37,980 nucleotides of DNA from Candidatus Omnitrophota bacterium. GTDB taxonomy: Bacteria; Omnitrophota; Gorgyraeia; JABMRN01; RBG-13-46-9. The notes below the pieces were generated by a model that saw only the letters and a list, made by a program, of their open reading frames with translations, did no database searches and was not told the origin of the DNA. Below are positions 1 to 8,968 of the stretch, piece by piece (the stretch's first letter is position 1; each line of letters begins with the position of its first letter). The DNA lies in contig JAUWBJ010000005.1 in assembly GCA_030605095.1 (NCBI GenBank), positions 1 to 37,980 of the forward strand. The letters are read 5' to 3'. The position numbers and the translations under genes were made by a program.

Positions 1-89
1 AATTTCTATCTTTATCTCCATTTTTATCAAACCACTTATGTTTTTCATTACAATATCTACTTCAATTCTCTTAGGAAGGGCGGGGTTCA
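1..89. repeat. 106-bp palindromic element, right part (copy C0)
   Basis: The right inverted arm AGGAAGGGCGGGG is at 73-85, followed by TTCA at 86-89. The T-rich interior closely matches the complete copy at 18649-18754. The left arm lies outside the window. On the minus strand the flanking TGAA holds the panC stop codon. Confidence 0.8.
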
Positions 90-959
90 TGTCTTTTGTT
101 CGCATAATAATGATGACGGGGATAAAATAATATTATCTATCAATCTTGTCTTTCCGATAAATACGGCAATGGCTATTAAAACTTCACCTTCTACGGTAGT
201 GACCTCTCTCAAAGATTTCGTATCAACTATCGATATGTAGTCAATCTTAAGAGAGGGCTTTTCCGACAGTAAATCTCGCATCTTTTTTATAATCTTTTTC
301 GGGCTGATCTCTCCGGAACCGATTAATCCTTCCGCTAATTTAAGCGACTCATATAGAAGGGGCGTGTCTTTTCTTTCGGGCTTGGTAAGGTAAATATTTC
401 GAGAACTCATGGCGAGGCCGTCTTCTTCTCTTATTATAGGCATAATCTTCATGGTTATATCCATATTCAAATCTTCAATCATCTTCTTAACTACATACGC
501 CTGTTGCGCATCCTTCTGCCCGAAATATGCTATGTCCGGTTTAATAATCTCAAATAATTTCATCACCACTGTCGTAACGCCTCTAAAGTGGCCCGGCCTT
601 GACTTACCGCATAGATTCTCCGTCATTTTTTCCACGTCCACATAAGTGGAGAAACCCTCGGGATACATATCCTCTTTTTTCGGATAAAATATAATATCGA
701 CACCGCACTCTTTTAGCAGTTCCTCGTCTTTCTTTATATCACGCGGGTATTTTTCAAAATCCTCGTCCGGCCCAAACTGAACAGGATTGACAAAAATGCT
801 TACGATAACAATATCTGACTGATTTCGGGCAGCCCTGATAATGCTTAAGTGCCCTTCGTGCAGATAACCCATTGTCGGAACGAGGCCTACGAGTTTATTC
901 TCTTTCTTCATAATTCTGGCGTAGGTCTTCATCTTGTCTATATCGTTGATTATCTTCAT
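87..959 (-). CDS. panC: Pantothenate synthetase
   Basis: Condenses pantoate with beta-alanine using ATP in the cytoplasmic pantothenate/CoA pathway. The protein has 290 residues, near the usual 280-290. The nucleotidylyltransferase signature PTMGYLHEGH is at residues 28-37, with FGQKDAQQ near 147 and MSSRN near 184, all typical of PanC. Its start overlaps the folK stop by 4 bp (ATGA), so translation is probably coupled. It is the last gene of the long arg-lys-folate-pantothenate run. Its TGA stop is formed by the edge of a palindromic element that continues off the left end of the window. panB and panD are not visible. Identification is very secure. Confidence 0.97.
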   Translation of the reverse strand: MKIINDIDKMKTYARIMKKENKLVGLVPTMGYLHEGHLSIIRAARNQSDIVIVSIFVNPVQFGPDEDFEKYPRDIKKDEELLKECGVDIIFYPKKEDMYPEGFSTYVDVEKMTENLCGKSRPGHFRGVTTVVMKLFEIIKPDIAYFGQKDAQQAYVVKKMIEDLNMDITMKIMPIIREEDGLAMSSRNIYLTKPERKDTPLLYESLKLAEGLIGSGEISPKKIIKKMRDLLSEKPSLKIDYISIVDTKSLREVTTVEGEVLIAIAVFIGKTRLIDNIILSPSSLLCEQKT

Positions 960-1363
960 AGCATTAATTCTCTCAATCCGCGTAAAACAAACTCTCTCTT
1001 ATGCATTCTCGGATGCGGAACCTTTAAACTTTTAGTATCTATCTTTTTCTTGCCGAAAAGGAGAATATCCAAATCTATCGCACGAGGGCCGTTTTTTATC
1101 CTTCTTTTTCTGCCGAGATGCTTTTCAATCTCCCGGAGTTCTCCTAAAAGCTTAAACGGATTAATAGTTGTCTTTATTTTCAATACGCCGTTCAAAAATT
1201 TCCCCTGCGGAGGCCCGCCCACCGGTTCTGTCTCGTAAACTGAAGAGGCCCTCTCCATTTTCACCCCTTTTATCAGCTTTACAAGCTCTATCGCCTTCTC
1301 GATATTGGCCTTTCTATCGCCCAGATTCGAGCCTACGCCGATATAAACCGGTAAACTACTCAA
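956..1363 (-). CDS. folK: 2-amino-4-hydroxy-6-hydroxymethyldihydropteridine pyrophosphokinase (HPPK)
   Basis: Transfers pyrophosphate from ATP to 6-hydroxymethyl-7,8-dihydropterin in folate synthesis. The start YIGVGSNLGDR and the later signature GPRAIDLDILLFG (near residues 92-104), followed by PHPRMHKREFVL, are diagnostic of HPPK. At 135 residues it is somewhat shorter than the usual 155-165 and ends soon after the last conserved block. It overlaps both neighbours by 4 bp (dapL upstream, panC downstream), so it is a tightly coupled operon member. No folB or folP is adjacent. Confidence 0.95.
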   Translation of the reverse strand: MSSLPVYIGVGSNLGDRKANIEKAIELVKLIKGVKMERASSVYETEPVGGPPQGKFLNGVLKIKTTINPFKLLGELREIEKHLGRKRRIKNGPRAIDLDILLFGKKKIDTKSLKVPHPRMHKREFVLRGLRELML

Positions 1364-2523
1364 ATTACCTTCCTAATCCTATCTACCGCTTCCCTTAAAC
1401 GTCGCTCGCCAACAGTGAGCGCCATCCTCACATAACCCTCGCCGCTTGAGCCAAACCCATTACCCGGCGTAACAACTACGTCTGCTTTATCCAAAAGTTC
1501 TTTCGCAAGGCTCGCGGATGTATACCTTCCAAGAACAGGGGCCCACACATAAAAGGTTGCCCTGGGCTTTGTGACCTTCCAGCCGATTTTATTCAATCCG
1601 TCTACGAAAACGTTTCTTCGTCTCTGGTAAAGCCCTTTTATGCTTTTCGAAACCCTATCAACCCTTTTTATCGCCTCGACGCCGGAGGCTTGAATAGCGT
1701 TAAAAACGCCGGAATCGATATTCGATTTCACTTTGGTAAGCGCTTCTATGACTTTTGGGTTTCCGCTGACAAAGCCAAGCCGCCAGCCTGTCATGTTAAA
1801 TATTTTCGAAAATGAATGAAATTCTACGCCTACCCCTTTTGCGCCGTCGGTTTCAAGAAAACTCAGGACCTTCAATCCGTCGAAAGAAAGCTCGCTGTAA
1901 GCAGCGTCGTGACAAACAATAATGTTGTGCCTTTCGGCAAATTTCACGACATCCTTAAAAAATGACTTATCGCATACCGCCGCAGTAGGGTTATTCGGGT
2001 AATTCAAAAATAACATTTTCGCCTTATTTAATATATGCGGTTTCATATGATGCAAGTTGGGTAAAAATGAGTTTTTCTCTAAGAGGGGCATCTTACAAGG
2101 TTGGCCCCCCGCAAAGATTATACTTGAATTGTACGGCGGATAGCATGGGTCCGGTACAAGACCTATATCGCCTTGATTAATAAAAGCAAGTGGAATATGC
2201 GAAATACCTTCTTTTGAACCTATGAGAGGAAGGATTTCTCTGTCAGGGTCTAAATCAACATTGAATCTTGATTTATACCACCTGGCAATTTCTATTCTGA
2301 GTTGGGGAAGCCCCCTGTCAAGGGCATACCTGTGCGTCTCGGGATTCAGGGTTGCTCTGTGCAGGGCATCAATTATAAATCGAGGGGTCGGCTGGTCAGG
2401 GTCACCAACGCCTAAGTCTATAATATCCCTTCCCCCCTGGCGTGCCTCCTTTTTAGCCCTGTCTATTTCCACAAAAAGGTACGGCGGTAATTTCTTTAAC
2501 CTATCCGATAAGTTTATATTCAT
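1360..2523 (-). CDS. dapL: LL-diaminopimelate aminotransferase
   Basis: A PLP enzyme of fold type I that converts tetrahydrodipicolinate directly to LL-diaminopimelate with glutamate as amino donor, bypassing the DapD/C/E steps. NYPNNPT is at residues 174-180, DAAYS near 206, and the PLP lysine in SFSK at 240 is followed by TGWRLGF. These match the DapL/aspartate aminotransferase group. The DapL call rests mainly on context: dapF, dapA and dapB are adjacent and no dapD, dapC or dapE is present. A generic class I aminotransferase is the alternative. The start follows a purine-rich spacer with tandem TTAAGGATTAAG-like units. Confidence 0.88.
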   Translation of the reverse strand: MNINLSDRLKKLPPYLFVEIDRAKKEARQGGRDIIDLGVGDPDQPTPRFIIDALHRATLNPETHRYALDRGLPQLRIEIARWYKSRFNVDLDPDREILPLIGSKEGISHIPLAFINQGDIGLVPDPCYPPYNSSIIFAGGQPCKMPLLEKNSFLPNLHHMKPHILNKAKMLFLNYPNNPTAAVCDKSFFKDVVKFAERHNIIVCHDAAYSELSFDGLKVLSFLETDGAKGVGVEFHSFSKIFNMTGWRLGFVSGNPKVIEALTKVKSNIDSGVFNAIQASGVEAIKRVDRVSKSIKGLYQRRRNVFVDGLNKIGWKVTKPRATFYVWAPVLGRYTSASLAKELLDKADVVVTPGNGFGSSGEGYVRMALTVGERRLREAVDRIRKVI

Positions 2524-2551
2524 TTCTTAATCCTTAATTCTTAATCCTACA

Positions 2552-3274
2552 CTACAATCCTAATACATCCGACATCGAAAAGAGACCCTTATTCTTTTTA
2601 GCGACAAATCTCGCTGCTTTTAACGCTCCGAGCGCGAATATATCCCTTGTCTTGGCGCTATGCGAAATCTTTAACGTATCCACTTTGCTTTCAAAGGTTA
2701 TATCGTGGTCTCCGACGATTTCGCCTTCCCGCATGGATTCTATAGGTATATCCGTATCACCGAGTTTTTCTTTAACAATATTTGCCATCAATTTCGCTGT
2801 TCCGCTCGGTTTATCTTTTTTATGAGTATGGTGCGCCTCCTTTATGCTTACGCTATAGTCCTTTCTCAGTGTTTTAGCGACTTTTTCTATAAGGCTGAAA
2901 AACACGTTAACAGCCACTGACATATTCGGAGAAAGGACAATCGGTATAACCTTGGAGGCCTCTTCTATAACAGCCCTCTCTTCACTGGATAAGCCAGTGG
3001 TGCCAATCACCATAGCCTTTTTACGCTCTTTTGCTATCTTAACATGCTCGATTGTTGCCTTCGGGCTCGTAAATTCTATTATACAATCGTATTCGGCTTT
3101 AATTTGATTTAAATCGCTTACGATGTCAACCTCTGAAGCTGTTTCTATACGTGTATTTACGCGTGAAACAGCTTCAACCCCTGCCACAACTTTAAAATCA
3201 GCATCCTTCCGGGCAAGCTCTGTAATTCGCTTCCCCATTCTACCTGATGCGCCGCTAACCACTATTTTTATCAT
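2552..3274 (-). CDS. dapB: 4-hydroxy-tetrahydrodipicolinate reductase, with in-frame palindrome-derived segment
   Basis: Reduces hydroxy-tetrahydrodipicolinate with NAD(P)H in the diaminopimelate/lysine pathway. The dinucleotide motif GASGRMGKR is at residues 8-16 and the catalytic block HHTHKKDKPSGTA at 148-160. The length of 240 residues is slightly short for the family. Residues about 34-47 are encoded by a 43-bp palindrome (3134-3176) of the same family that occupies intergenic spaces elsewhere in this window. This surface stretch follows the second beta strand, where family members vary. The reading frame is intact, so the enzyme is probably functional. AGAAGGA before the ATG supports the start. 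Confidence 0.96.
   Translation of the reverse strand: MIKIVVSGASGRMGKRITELARKDADFKVVAGVEAVSRVNTRIETASEVDIVSDLNQIKAEYDCIIEFTSPKATIEHVKIAKERKKAMVIGTTGLSSEERAVIEEASKVIPIVLSPNMSVAVNVFFSLIEKVAKTLRKDYSVSIKEAHHTHKKDKPSGTAKLMANIVKEKLGDTDIPIESMREGEIVGDHDITFESKVDTLKISHSAKTRDIFALGALKAARFVAKKNKGLFSMSDVLGL
3134..3176. repeat. B-family palindrome inside dapB
   Basis: Arms TGAAGCTGTTTC and GAAACAGCTTCA flank a centre related to GCGTAAATA. It is 43 bp, one longer than the other B copies. It is translated in frame as part of DapB. Confidence 0.85.
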
Positions 3275-3285
3275 TTTTTTCCTTC

Positions 3286-3361
3286 TGAACCGTTTGCGAT
3301 TTTCCGTTCAACCTGTCCCCCTTGCGGGGACAGGTTGAATTGAAATATCACAAACGGTTCA
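3286..3361. repeat. A-family palindrome between dapA and dapB (copy A1)
   Basis: A 76-bp hairpin with outer arms TGAACCGTTTG / CAAACGGTTCA and inner arms CAACCTGTCCCC / GGGGACAGGTTG. The middle of the stem is mismatched. Its end TTCA supplies the TGA stop of dapA on the minus strand. It fills the junction up to the dapB ribosome binding site. Confidence 0.88.
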
Positions 3362-4222
3362 CCTGAAGTAGGTCCTTAACGCCTCCTTTAATTTCGCTTC
3401 ATTCTCTTTTTCCATTTCGCAAAGCGGTAATCTTAATTCCCCGTTTAGCCTTTTAAGCATTCTCATTGAGGTCTTAACAGGTATCGGATTTGTTTCAATA
3501 AACATCGCCTTGCAGAGCGGAAGTATATGATAATGTAGTTTTCTTGCTTTTTCGGTGTCTCCTTGTAAAAAAGCGGATACCATATCACGCACTTCTTTTG
3601 GGACAATATTAGCCACAACGCTTACAACGCCTTTTGCACCAACTGCCATCATAGGCAGAGTAAGCGAGTCGTCACCGCTCAATACCGTTATGTCGCACAA
3701 AGACAGAATCCGGCTTACCTGGTCGAGGCTTCCCGAGGCTTCCTTAATAGCGACAATACTATCGATTCTGGAAAGTCGCGCTACTGTCTCCGGCTTGAGA
3801 GATATACCTGTCCGGGAGGGAACGTTATAAACCATAACAGGTATATCCGTACTTTTAGCGATTGCCTCATAATGCCTGTATTGGCCTTCGGGTGTGGGCT
3901 TATTATAATAGGGCGTAATCGATAATACGCCGTCACAGCCTGCTCTTTTGGCATATTTCGTAAGGGCAATCGCTTCTTCGGTGCTGTTTGAGCCCGCTCC
4001 CGCAACGACAGGGACCCTCTTATGTACTATCTCACAGGTAAGCTTCATAAGGCGTTTCTGCTCCTGGTGAGCAAGAGTCGCCGACTCTCCCGTGCAGCCG
4101 GCGGGAACAATTCCGTTAGTTCCGTTTTTTATCTGGAATTCTACCAGTTCCTTAAATTTTTTCTCATCTACCTTACCGTTTTTAAACGGTGTAACAATCG
4201 CGACAAATGAACCTTTAAACAT
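3359..4222 (-). CDS. dapA: 4-hydroxy-tetrahydrodipicolinate synthase
   Basis: Condenses pyruvate and aspartate semialdehyde, the first committed step to diaminopimelate; the asd gene lies 12 kb away in this window. The 287-residue TIM barrel shows AGCTGES at 41-47, the catalytic tyrosine in VYNVPSRTG at 132 and the Schiff-base lysine in IVAIKEASG at 160. A strong GGAGG precedes the ATG. The start overlaps the dapF 3' end by 8 bp. The stop codon is the first triplet of an A-family palindrome. Confidence 0.97.
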   Translation of the reverse strand: MFKGSFVAIVTPFKNGKVDEKKFKELVEFQIKNGTNGIVPAGCTGESATLAHQEQKRLMKLTCEIVHKRVPVVAGAGSNSTEEAIALTKYAKRAGCDGVLSITPYYNKPTPEGQYRHYEAIAKSTDIPVMVYNVPSRTGISLKPETVARLSRIDSIVAIKEASGSLDQVSRILSLCDITVLSGDDSLTLPMMAVGAKGVVSVVANIVPKEVRDMVSAFLQGDTEKARKLHYHILPLCKAMFIETNPIPVKTSMRMLKRLNGELRLPLCEMEKENEAKLKEALRTYFR

Positions 4223-5033
4223 AATTTATTCCTCCTTCAAAAACAATATGCGCTCCTCCTTCAAGATAGACATCGTGAAAGCGGTTGAGTTCTTTCCTGA
4301 AATAAACCTTCAAAACATCTTTACTTCTGGTAATGGCGTTGATGGGCTGTTGTGCACCGTTTACTAAATGTGAAATAATAGCTGAGGCGACAACGCCCGT
4401 ACCGCAGGAATGCGTTTCATCTTCAACGCCTCTTTCGTAAGTCCGTAGCGAGATGGTTGATTTATCTATCGGCTTTACAAAATCTGCGTTTGTTCCTTCC
4501 GGTTCAAACAATCTGTGATACCTTATCTTTTTCCCCATTTCTTTGACAGGATAATTCTCTATATTTTCGACAAAGTGGATAACATGCGGAACCCCTGTAT
4601 TCACCGTATGAATATTCATAATTGTTTTTCCGATGCCGATATTCTGCTCGAGTTTAATGTCCCTGGGTGGTGTCATCTTTATCCTGACAACCTTATCTTT
4701 TATCTCCGCTTCTATTATCCCTGAGCCTGTCTCAATCTTAATAGAAGAACCGCACCACTTCTTTTGATAAGCATATAAGGCGCTCGCCCTCGCGCCGTTT
4801 GCGCACATCGTTACTTCCGAGCCGTCAGGGTTAAAAATTCTCATTTTGAAATCTGCCTTTTTAGAATCCTCCAGAACAAGAAGCCCGTCGGCTCCGGCAG
4901 AATATTTTCTCCTCGAGGAGAATCTTGCAAAATCGCCCAAATCGGATACCCTGTCTCTCAGCCTCTTTTCTCTGTTGTCAACGATTATAAAATCGTTTCC
5001 GCTGGCAACGGCCTTTGTGAAATTTACCTTCAT
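4215..5033 (-). CDS. dapF: Diaminopimelate epimerase
   Basis: Interconverts LL- and meso-diaminopimelate for lysine and peptidoglycan. The two catalytic cysteines are visible: C77 in MCANGARA and C210 in ETHSCGTG. The first motif differs from the usual CGNGARC, with alanine replacing glycine and the final cysteine, but the catalytic residue is kept. The length of 272 is normal. Its ATG overlaps the right edge of the 107-bp palindromic element that forms the whole junction with lysA, so the element may influence translation initiation. It lies upstream of dapA with coupled translation. Confidence 0.96.
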   Translation of the reverse strand: MKVNFTKAVASGNDFIIVDNREKRLRDRVSDLGDFARFSSRRKYSAGADGLLVLEDSKKADFKMRIFNPDGSEVTMCANGARASALYAYQKKWCGSSIKIETGSGIIEAEIKDKVVRIKMTPPRDIKLEQNIGIGKTIMNIHTVNTGVPHVIHFVENIENYPVKEMGKKIRYHRLFEPEGTNADFVKPIDKSTISLRTYERGVEDETHSCGTGVVASAIISHLVNGAQQPINAITRSKDVLKVYFRKELNRFHDVYLEGGAHIVFEGGINYV

Positions 5034-5143
5034 CCCGTTACAAATCCTTCCATTTTTTGCTTAATTTTCCAAAATACATATATGCAGACGTCGCCATTAT
5101 AATTATTCCAGATTTGTATATTTAAGATTTGTAACGGGATTCA
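5029..5143. repeat. 107-bp palindromic element between lysA and dapF
   Basis: Inverted arms TCCCGTTACAAATC (5033-5046) and GATTTGTAACGGGA (5126-5139) enclose an AT-rich interior of about 80 bp. Both sides carry TTCA (5029-5032, 5140-5143), read as TGAA on the coding strand. The outer TGA is the lysA stop. The inner flank overlaps the dapF start codon. Its length matches the copies near leuD and pgk, but its arm sequence differs. Confidence 0.85.
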
Positions 5144-6385
5144 TCCTCTAAAGAGCTCCCCCTTAACAAGGTCTTTGTAAGTCTCTCTCTTTTTGACAAC
5201 AAGGAATTTCTTTCTATCTACCATTACCTCCGAGGCGCGGGGCCGTGAATTGTAGTTACTGGACATGGTATAACCGTACGCGCCTGCGCCCATTATAGCA
5301 AGTAAATCACCCTGTTTTAAAGCCGGCAAAGCCCTCCCTTTGGCAAGAAAATCGCCGCTTTCGCATATTGGCCCGACTATATCGTATCTCGTTTTTTTCA
5401 GCCTCCCTCGAGATTTAGTAACAGGGCGAACCGTATGATATGCTTCGTAAAGACTCGGCCTGATAAAATCATTCATGCCGCTGTCTACTATGATGAAATT
5501 TTTTTGTCCGGTTTTCTTTCTAAATAAAACCTTTGTAACCATTATCCCGCTATTGCCGGAGATGAATCTCCCCGGTTCGAGAATAAGCTTTAATTTCGAT
5601 TTTCTGACTAAAGGCAATATCTTCTTCGCAAAGCTCAATGCCGTCTGGGGCTTCTCTAACGAATACACAATGCCCAGGCCCCCTCCTATATTAAGGTATT
5701 CCACAAATATCTTATTGGTCTCTAAAAACCTCAATACCTTCTTTATGGCGCTCTGAAAGGGGCGCGCGTCCAGGATCTGGGAACCTATATGTATATGCAC
5801 CCCTCGTATTTTTGCATTCCTGTATTTCCAACTCGAACGGAATATGGCCTTTGCTGTTTTAAAATCAACGCCGAACTTTGTCCCACCCATTCCGGTCGTT
5901 ATATAGCCATGGGTTGAAACCTGGACATCCGGATTTATCCTGATGGCAATATTCACTTTTCTTTTCATTTCTCTGGCGCATCTATTTATTAACGCGAGCT
6001 CTTCATGAGATTCTATATTGAAAAAGAGTATTCCATAGCGGATAGCATCCATAATCTCGTCTCTTTTTTTGCCGACACCAGCGTAAACAATTTTTCTGGG
6101 GTCTACCTTGACTAACTTTGCCCTGTAAAGCTCGCCGCCGGAGACAATATCCAGTCCGGCGCCGGCATTGACAAGCGTCTTTAAGACAGCTAGATTAGAA
6201 TTGCTCTTTACGGAAAAACAGATAAGCGGCGAGGCCTCCCGAAGAGCATCTCTTATCTTCCTGTAGTGGTCAAGAAGCGTATTCTTACTATAAATATAAA
6301 GAGGCGTGCCTACCTCTCTGGCTATTCTGGCGACCTTTACGTCCTCGCAATAAAGCGAGCGGGCTCTGTATTTAAAACGATGCAT
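5141..6385 (-). CDS. lysA: Diaminopimelate decarboxylase
   Basis: Decarboxylates meso-diaminopimelate to lysine. It is a PLP-dependent alanine-racemase-fold enzyme. The PLP lysine is at about 60 in CFSVKSNSN, the glycine-rich stretch LNIGGGLGI is near residue 235, and the second-domain block GPICESGDFLAKGR is near 325. The length of 414 residues is typical. It begins one base after the argH stop, preceded by AGAGG, so the arginine and lysine branches share one transcript. The TGA stop coincides with the edge of the 107-bp element. Confidence 0.96.
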   Translation of the reverse strand: MHRFKYRARSLYCEDVKVARIAREVGTPLYIYSKNTLLDHYRKIRDALREASPLICFSVKSNSNLAVLKTLVNAGAGLDIVSGGELYRAKLVKVDPRKIVYAGVGKKRDEIMDAIRYGILFFNIESHEELALINRCAREMKRKVNIAIRINPDVQVSTHGYITTGMGGTKFGVDFKTAKAIFRSSWKYRNAKIRGVHIHIGSQILDARPFQSAIKKVLRFLETNKIFVEYLNIGGGLGIVYSLEKPQTALSFAKKILPLVRKSKLKLILEPGRFISGNSGIMVTKVLFRKKTGQKNFIIVDSGMNDFIRPSLYEAYHTVRPVTKSRGRLKKTRYDIVGPICESGDFLAKGRALPALKQGDLLAIMGAGAYGYTMSSNYNSRPRASEVMVDRKKFLVVKKRETYKDLVKGELFRG

Positions 6386-6386
6386 G

Positions 6387-7766
6387 TTAACCTCTTAAAA
6401 TTTTATTCCATTTCTTTATTTCTTTTTTTACAAACAAAGGGTTCGTACTACCGATAGACTTTTTAAACTTCACGGAAGAAGTCGGGTTCAAAATGGCGAA
6501 TATATTTTTTTCAAAAGATTTAGAAAATTTCTTAAGTTCTTTTAAACTAAGTTGAGAGATACTTTTTTTATTTTTTTCACTATGTTTTATAAGTCTTCCG
6601 GTAATATCGTGCGCTTTTCTAAAAGATATTCCTTTCTTTACAAGATACTCAGCTATATCAGTAGCAAAAATAGATTCATCCTTAAACACAGATGCTACTT
6701 TATTCTCGCTTATTTTTACACTCTTAAAAATGCCCCCTAACAATTTAAGCTCTTCATTTACTATTTCAACCGAATTAAATAAAGGCTCTTTATCCAGTTG
6801 CATGTCTCTATTATAAGATAAAGGTAAACCTTTGAGCATACCGGCTACACTTACCAGATTACTGTAAATCTGACTGGCCCTACCTCTTATGAGCTCCAGC
6901 ACATCCGGATTCTTCTTCTGCGGCATAAGAGAACTGCCCGTGCAATACCTTTCGTCTATCTCGACAAATCCGAATTCCTTCGTTCCATAAAGAATGAGAT
7001 CCTCCGAAATCCTGGAAAGATGCATTGACATAATAGAAAGAACACTCAAGAATTCCACAATAAAGTCTCTGTCACTTACGGCATCTATACTGTTTTTCGA
7101 AATAGCTTTAAATCCCAAGAGTTTCTTCAGATAAACCCTATCTATCGGAAGCGTAGTACCGCTTAAAGCACCGCTTCCTGAAACCAAAAGGTCTGTTCTT
7201 TTCTTGGTATCGCAGAGTCTCGCCTTATCCCTTTCGAGCATTTCAATATACGCCAGTAGAATATGCGAGAAGAGGATTGGCTGGGCATGTTCCAGATGAG
7301 TATACCCAGGAATAATGAACCCGAAGTATCTCTTTGCGGCGCCTAAAATCGACTTCTGTAAAAGCGCCGCTGATTTAAAAAGCATATCTATCTTATCCTT
7401 ACAATACATTCTTGTATCATTTACAACCTGGTCATTTCTTGATCTGGCGGCATGGAGTTTATTTGCCACTCTTCCCACCTTCTTTTCCAGCGCAAACTGG
7501 ATATTAGAGTGAATATCCTCAAAGTCCTTGTCTATCCTGAAAGTGCCTTTTTTAACCGACCTCAAAATAGAGTTAAGACCTTTTGCGATAGTTCTTGCTT
7601 CTTCCGGCTTTATAATTTTTGTTTTACCCAGCATTTTAGCGTGAGCCATAGAGCCTAAGCAGTCGTAAATCGCAAGTTCCTTATCTACATCAATGCTCGA
7701 TGTGAAAGAAAGAACCTCTTTCTTCATTTTCTTACTGAATCTACCGCCCCACATCTTCTTCGCCAT
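6387..7766 (-). CDS. argH: Argininosuccinate lyase
   Basis: Cleaves argininosuccinate to arginine and fumarate, the last step of arginine synthesis. The family signature GSSLMPQKKNPDVLELIRG is complete (around residues 278-296), and the N-terminus MWGGRFSKK is classic for ArgH. The length of 459 residues is standard. GGAGG is placed well before the ATG. It follows argG by a 12-bp spacer and precedes lysA. No odd features were seen. Confidence 0.98.
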   Translation of the reverse strand: MAKKMWGGRFSKKMKKEVLSFTSSIDVDKELAIYDCLGSMAHAKMLGKTKIIKPEEARTIAKGLNSILRSVKKGTFRIDKDFEDIHSNIQFALEKKVGRVANKLHAARSRNDQVVNDTRMYCKDKIDMLFKSAALLQKSILGAAKRYFGFIIPGYTHLEHAQPILFSHILLAYIEMLERDKARLCDTKKRTDLLVSGSGALSGTTLPIDRVYLKKLLGFKAISKNSIDAVSDRDFIVEFLSVLSIMSMHLSRISEDLILYGTKEFGFVEIDERYCTGSSLMPQKKNPDVLELIRGRASQIYSNLVSVAGMLKGLPLSYNRDMQLDKEPLFNSVEIVNEELKLLGGIFKSVKISENKVASVFKDESIFATDIAEYLVKKGISFRKAHDITGRLIKHSEKNKKSISQLSLKELKKFSKSFEKNIFAILNPTSSVKFKKSIGSTNPLFVKKEIKKWNKILRG

Positions 7767-7778
7767 TTTTCCTCCAGC

Positions 7779-8954
7779 TTAATGCTTCTTGTAAGGGAGA
7801 CCCCAGAGTTCGATAAAACCCTTCGCTAAAGACTGGTCGAACTTATCCCCTTTGCCGTAAGTCGCCAGTTCCTTCTTGTAAAGCGAGTTAGGTGACTTCC
7901 TACCAACTATAGAGACATTTCCCTTCAGCAGTTTTATATTCACCGTACCCTCTACTTTCCCTTGCGTATAATCCACAAATTTATCTATCGCCTCTTTTAG
8001 CGGCGTGTACCAAAGACCATCATATATGAGCCTTGAATATCTTAAAGAGGTGATTTCCTTAAAATAGAGGGTTTCCCTATCCAGCACTAAGCCCTCCAGC
8101 GCCTTATGCGCCTCGAGAAGTATATTCGCGGCAGGCGCCTCATAAAGTTCCCTTGACTTGATTCCAACAAGTCTATCTTCAATAAGGTCTGACCTTCCTA
8201 TCGAATACCTTCCGCCTATTTCGTTCAATTTATTTATAAGCTTTACCCCATCGAGGTTCTTGCCGTTTATCTTTTTCGGAATGCCTTTTTTGAAATATAT
8301 CTTAAGATAACACGGCTTATTCGGCGATTTGTTAATCGGTTTTGTTATCTGATAAGCGTTCTCTTCAGGCTCAAGCCAGGGGTCTTCAAGTTTGCCGCTT
8401 TCAATACTTACGCCCCAGAGATTTTTATCGATGCTATATGGTTTTTTCTTTGTAACATCTATCGGGATTTTATGGACCTTCGCATATCTCATTTCCGCTT
8501 CCCTTGTCGGGAGGTCCCATTCCCTCACAGGCGCTATTACCTTGAGCTTCGAATCCAAAACGCCTACGGAAACCTCAAATCTTACCTGGTCATTGCCTTT
8601 GCCGGTGCACCCGTGCGCTACGAATTTGGCGCCTTCTTTATGGGCTACTTCTACAAGTTTCTTAGCAATAAGAGGCCTCGAAAGGGCTGTGGCGAGAAAG
8701 TATTTTGACTCATAGACAGCGTTTGCTTTCATGCTTGGCCAGATGAATTCTTCCACGAATTCCTTCTTTAGATCGCCGATAATCATTTTGTTCGCGCCGG
8801 CGCTCTTTGCTCTTTTTTTCGCAATTTGAAAATTCTGCCCCTGCCCCACCTCCGCCAGGTAACATATAACATTGAAGCCCTTTTCTTTTAGCCATTTAAC
8901 CGCGACTGATGTATCCAACCCGCCGGAATACGCCAATATTACCTTTTTTGCCAT
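7779..8954 (-). CDS. argG: Argininosuccinate synthase
   Basis: Joins citrulline and aspartate with ATP. The PP-loop AYSGGLDTS is at residues 8-16 and HGCTGKGNDQVRFE around 113-126, both diagnostic. The length of 391 residues is slightly shorter than the common 400-410, but all conserved blocks appear present. It lies between argD and argH. argF, which makes citrulline and often sits at this position, is absent from the window. Confidence 0.98.
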   Translation of the reverse strand: MAKKVILAYSGGLDTSVAVKWLKEKGFNVICYLAEVGQGQNFQIAKKRAKSAGANKMIIGDLKKEFVEEFIWPSMKANAVYESKYFLATALSRPLIAKKLVEVAHKEGAKFVAHGCTGKGNDQVRFEVSVGVLDSKLKVIAPVREWDLPTREAEMRYAKVHKIPIDVTKKKPYSIDKNLWGVSIESGKLEDPWLEPEENAYQITKPINKSPNKPCYLKIYFKKGIPKKINGKNLDGVKLINKLNEIGGRYSIGRSDLIEDRLVGIKSRELYEAPAANILLEAHKALEGLVLDRETLYFKEITSLRYSRLIYDGLWYTPLKEAIDKFVDYTQGKVEGTVNIKLLKGNVSIVGRKSPNSLYKKELATYGKGDKFDQSLAKGFIELWGLPYKKH

Positions 8955-8968
8955 AATATTATCCTCTC

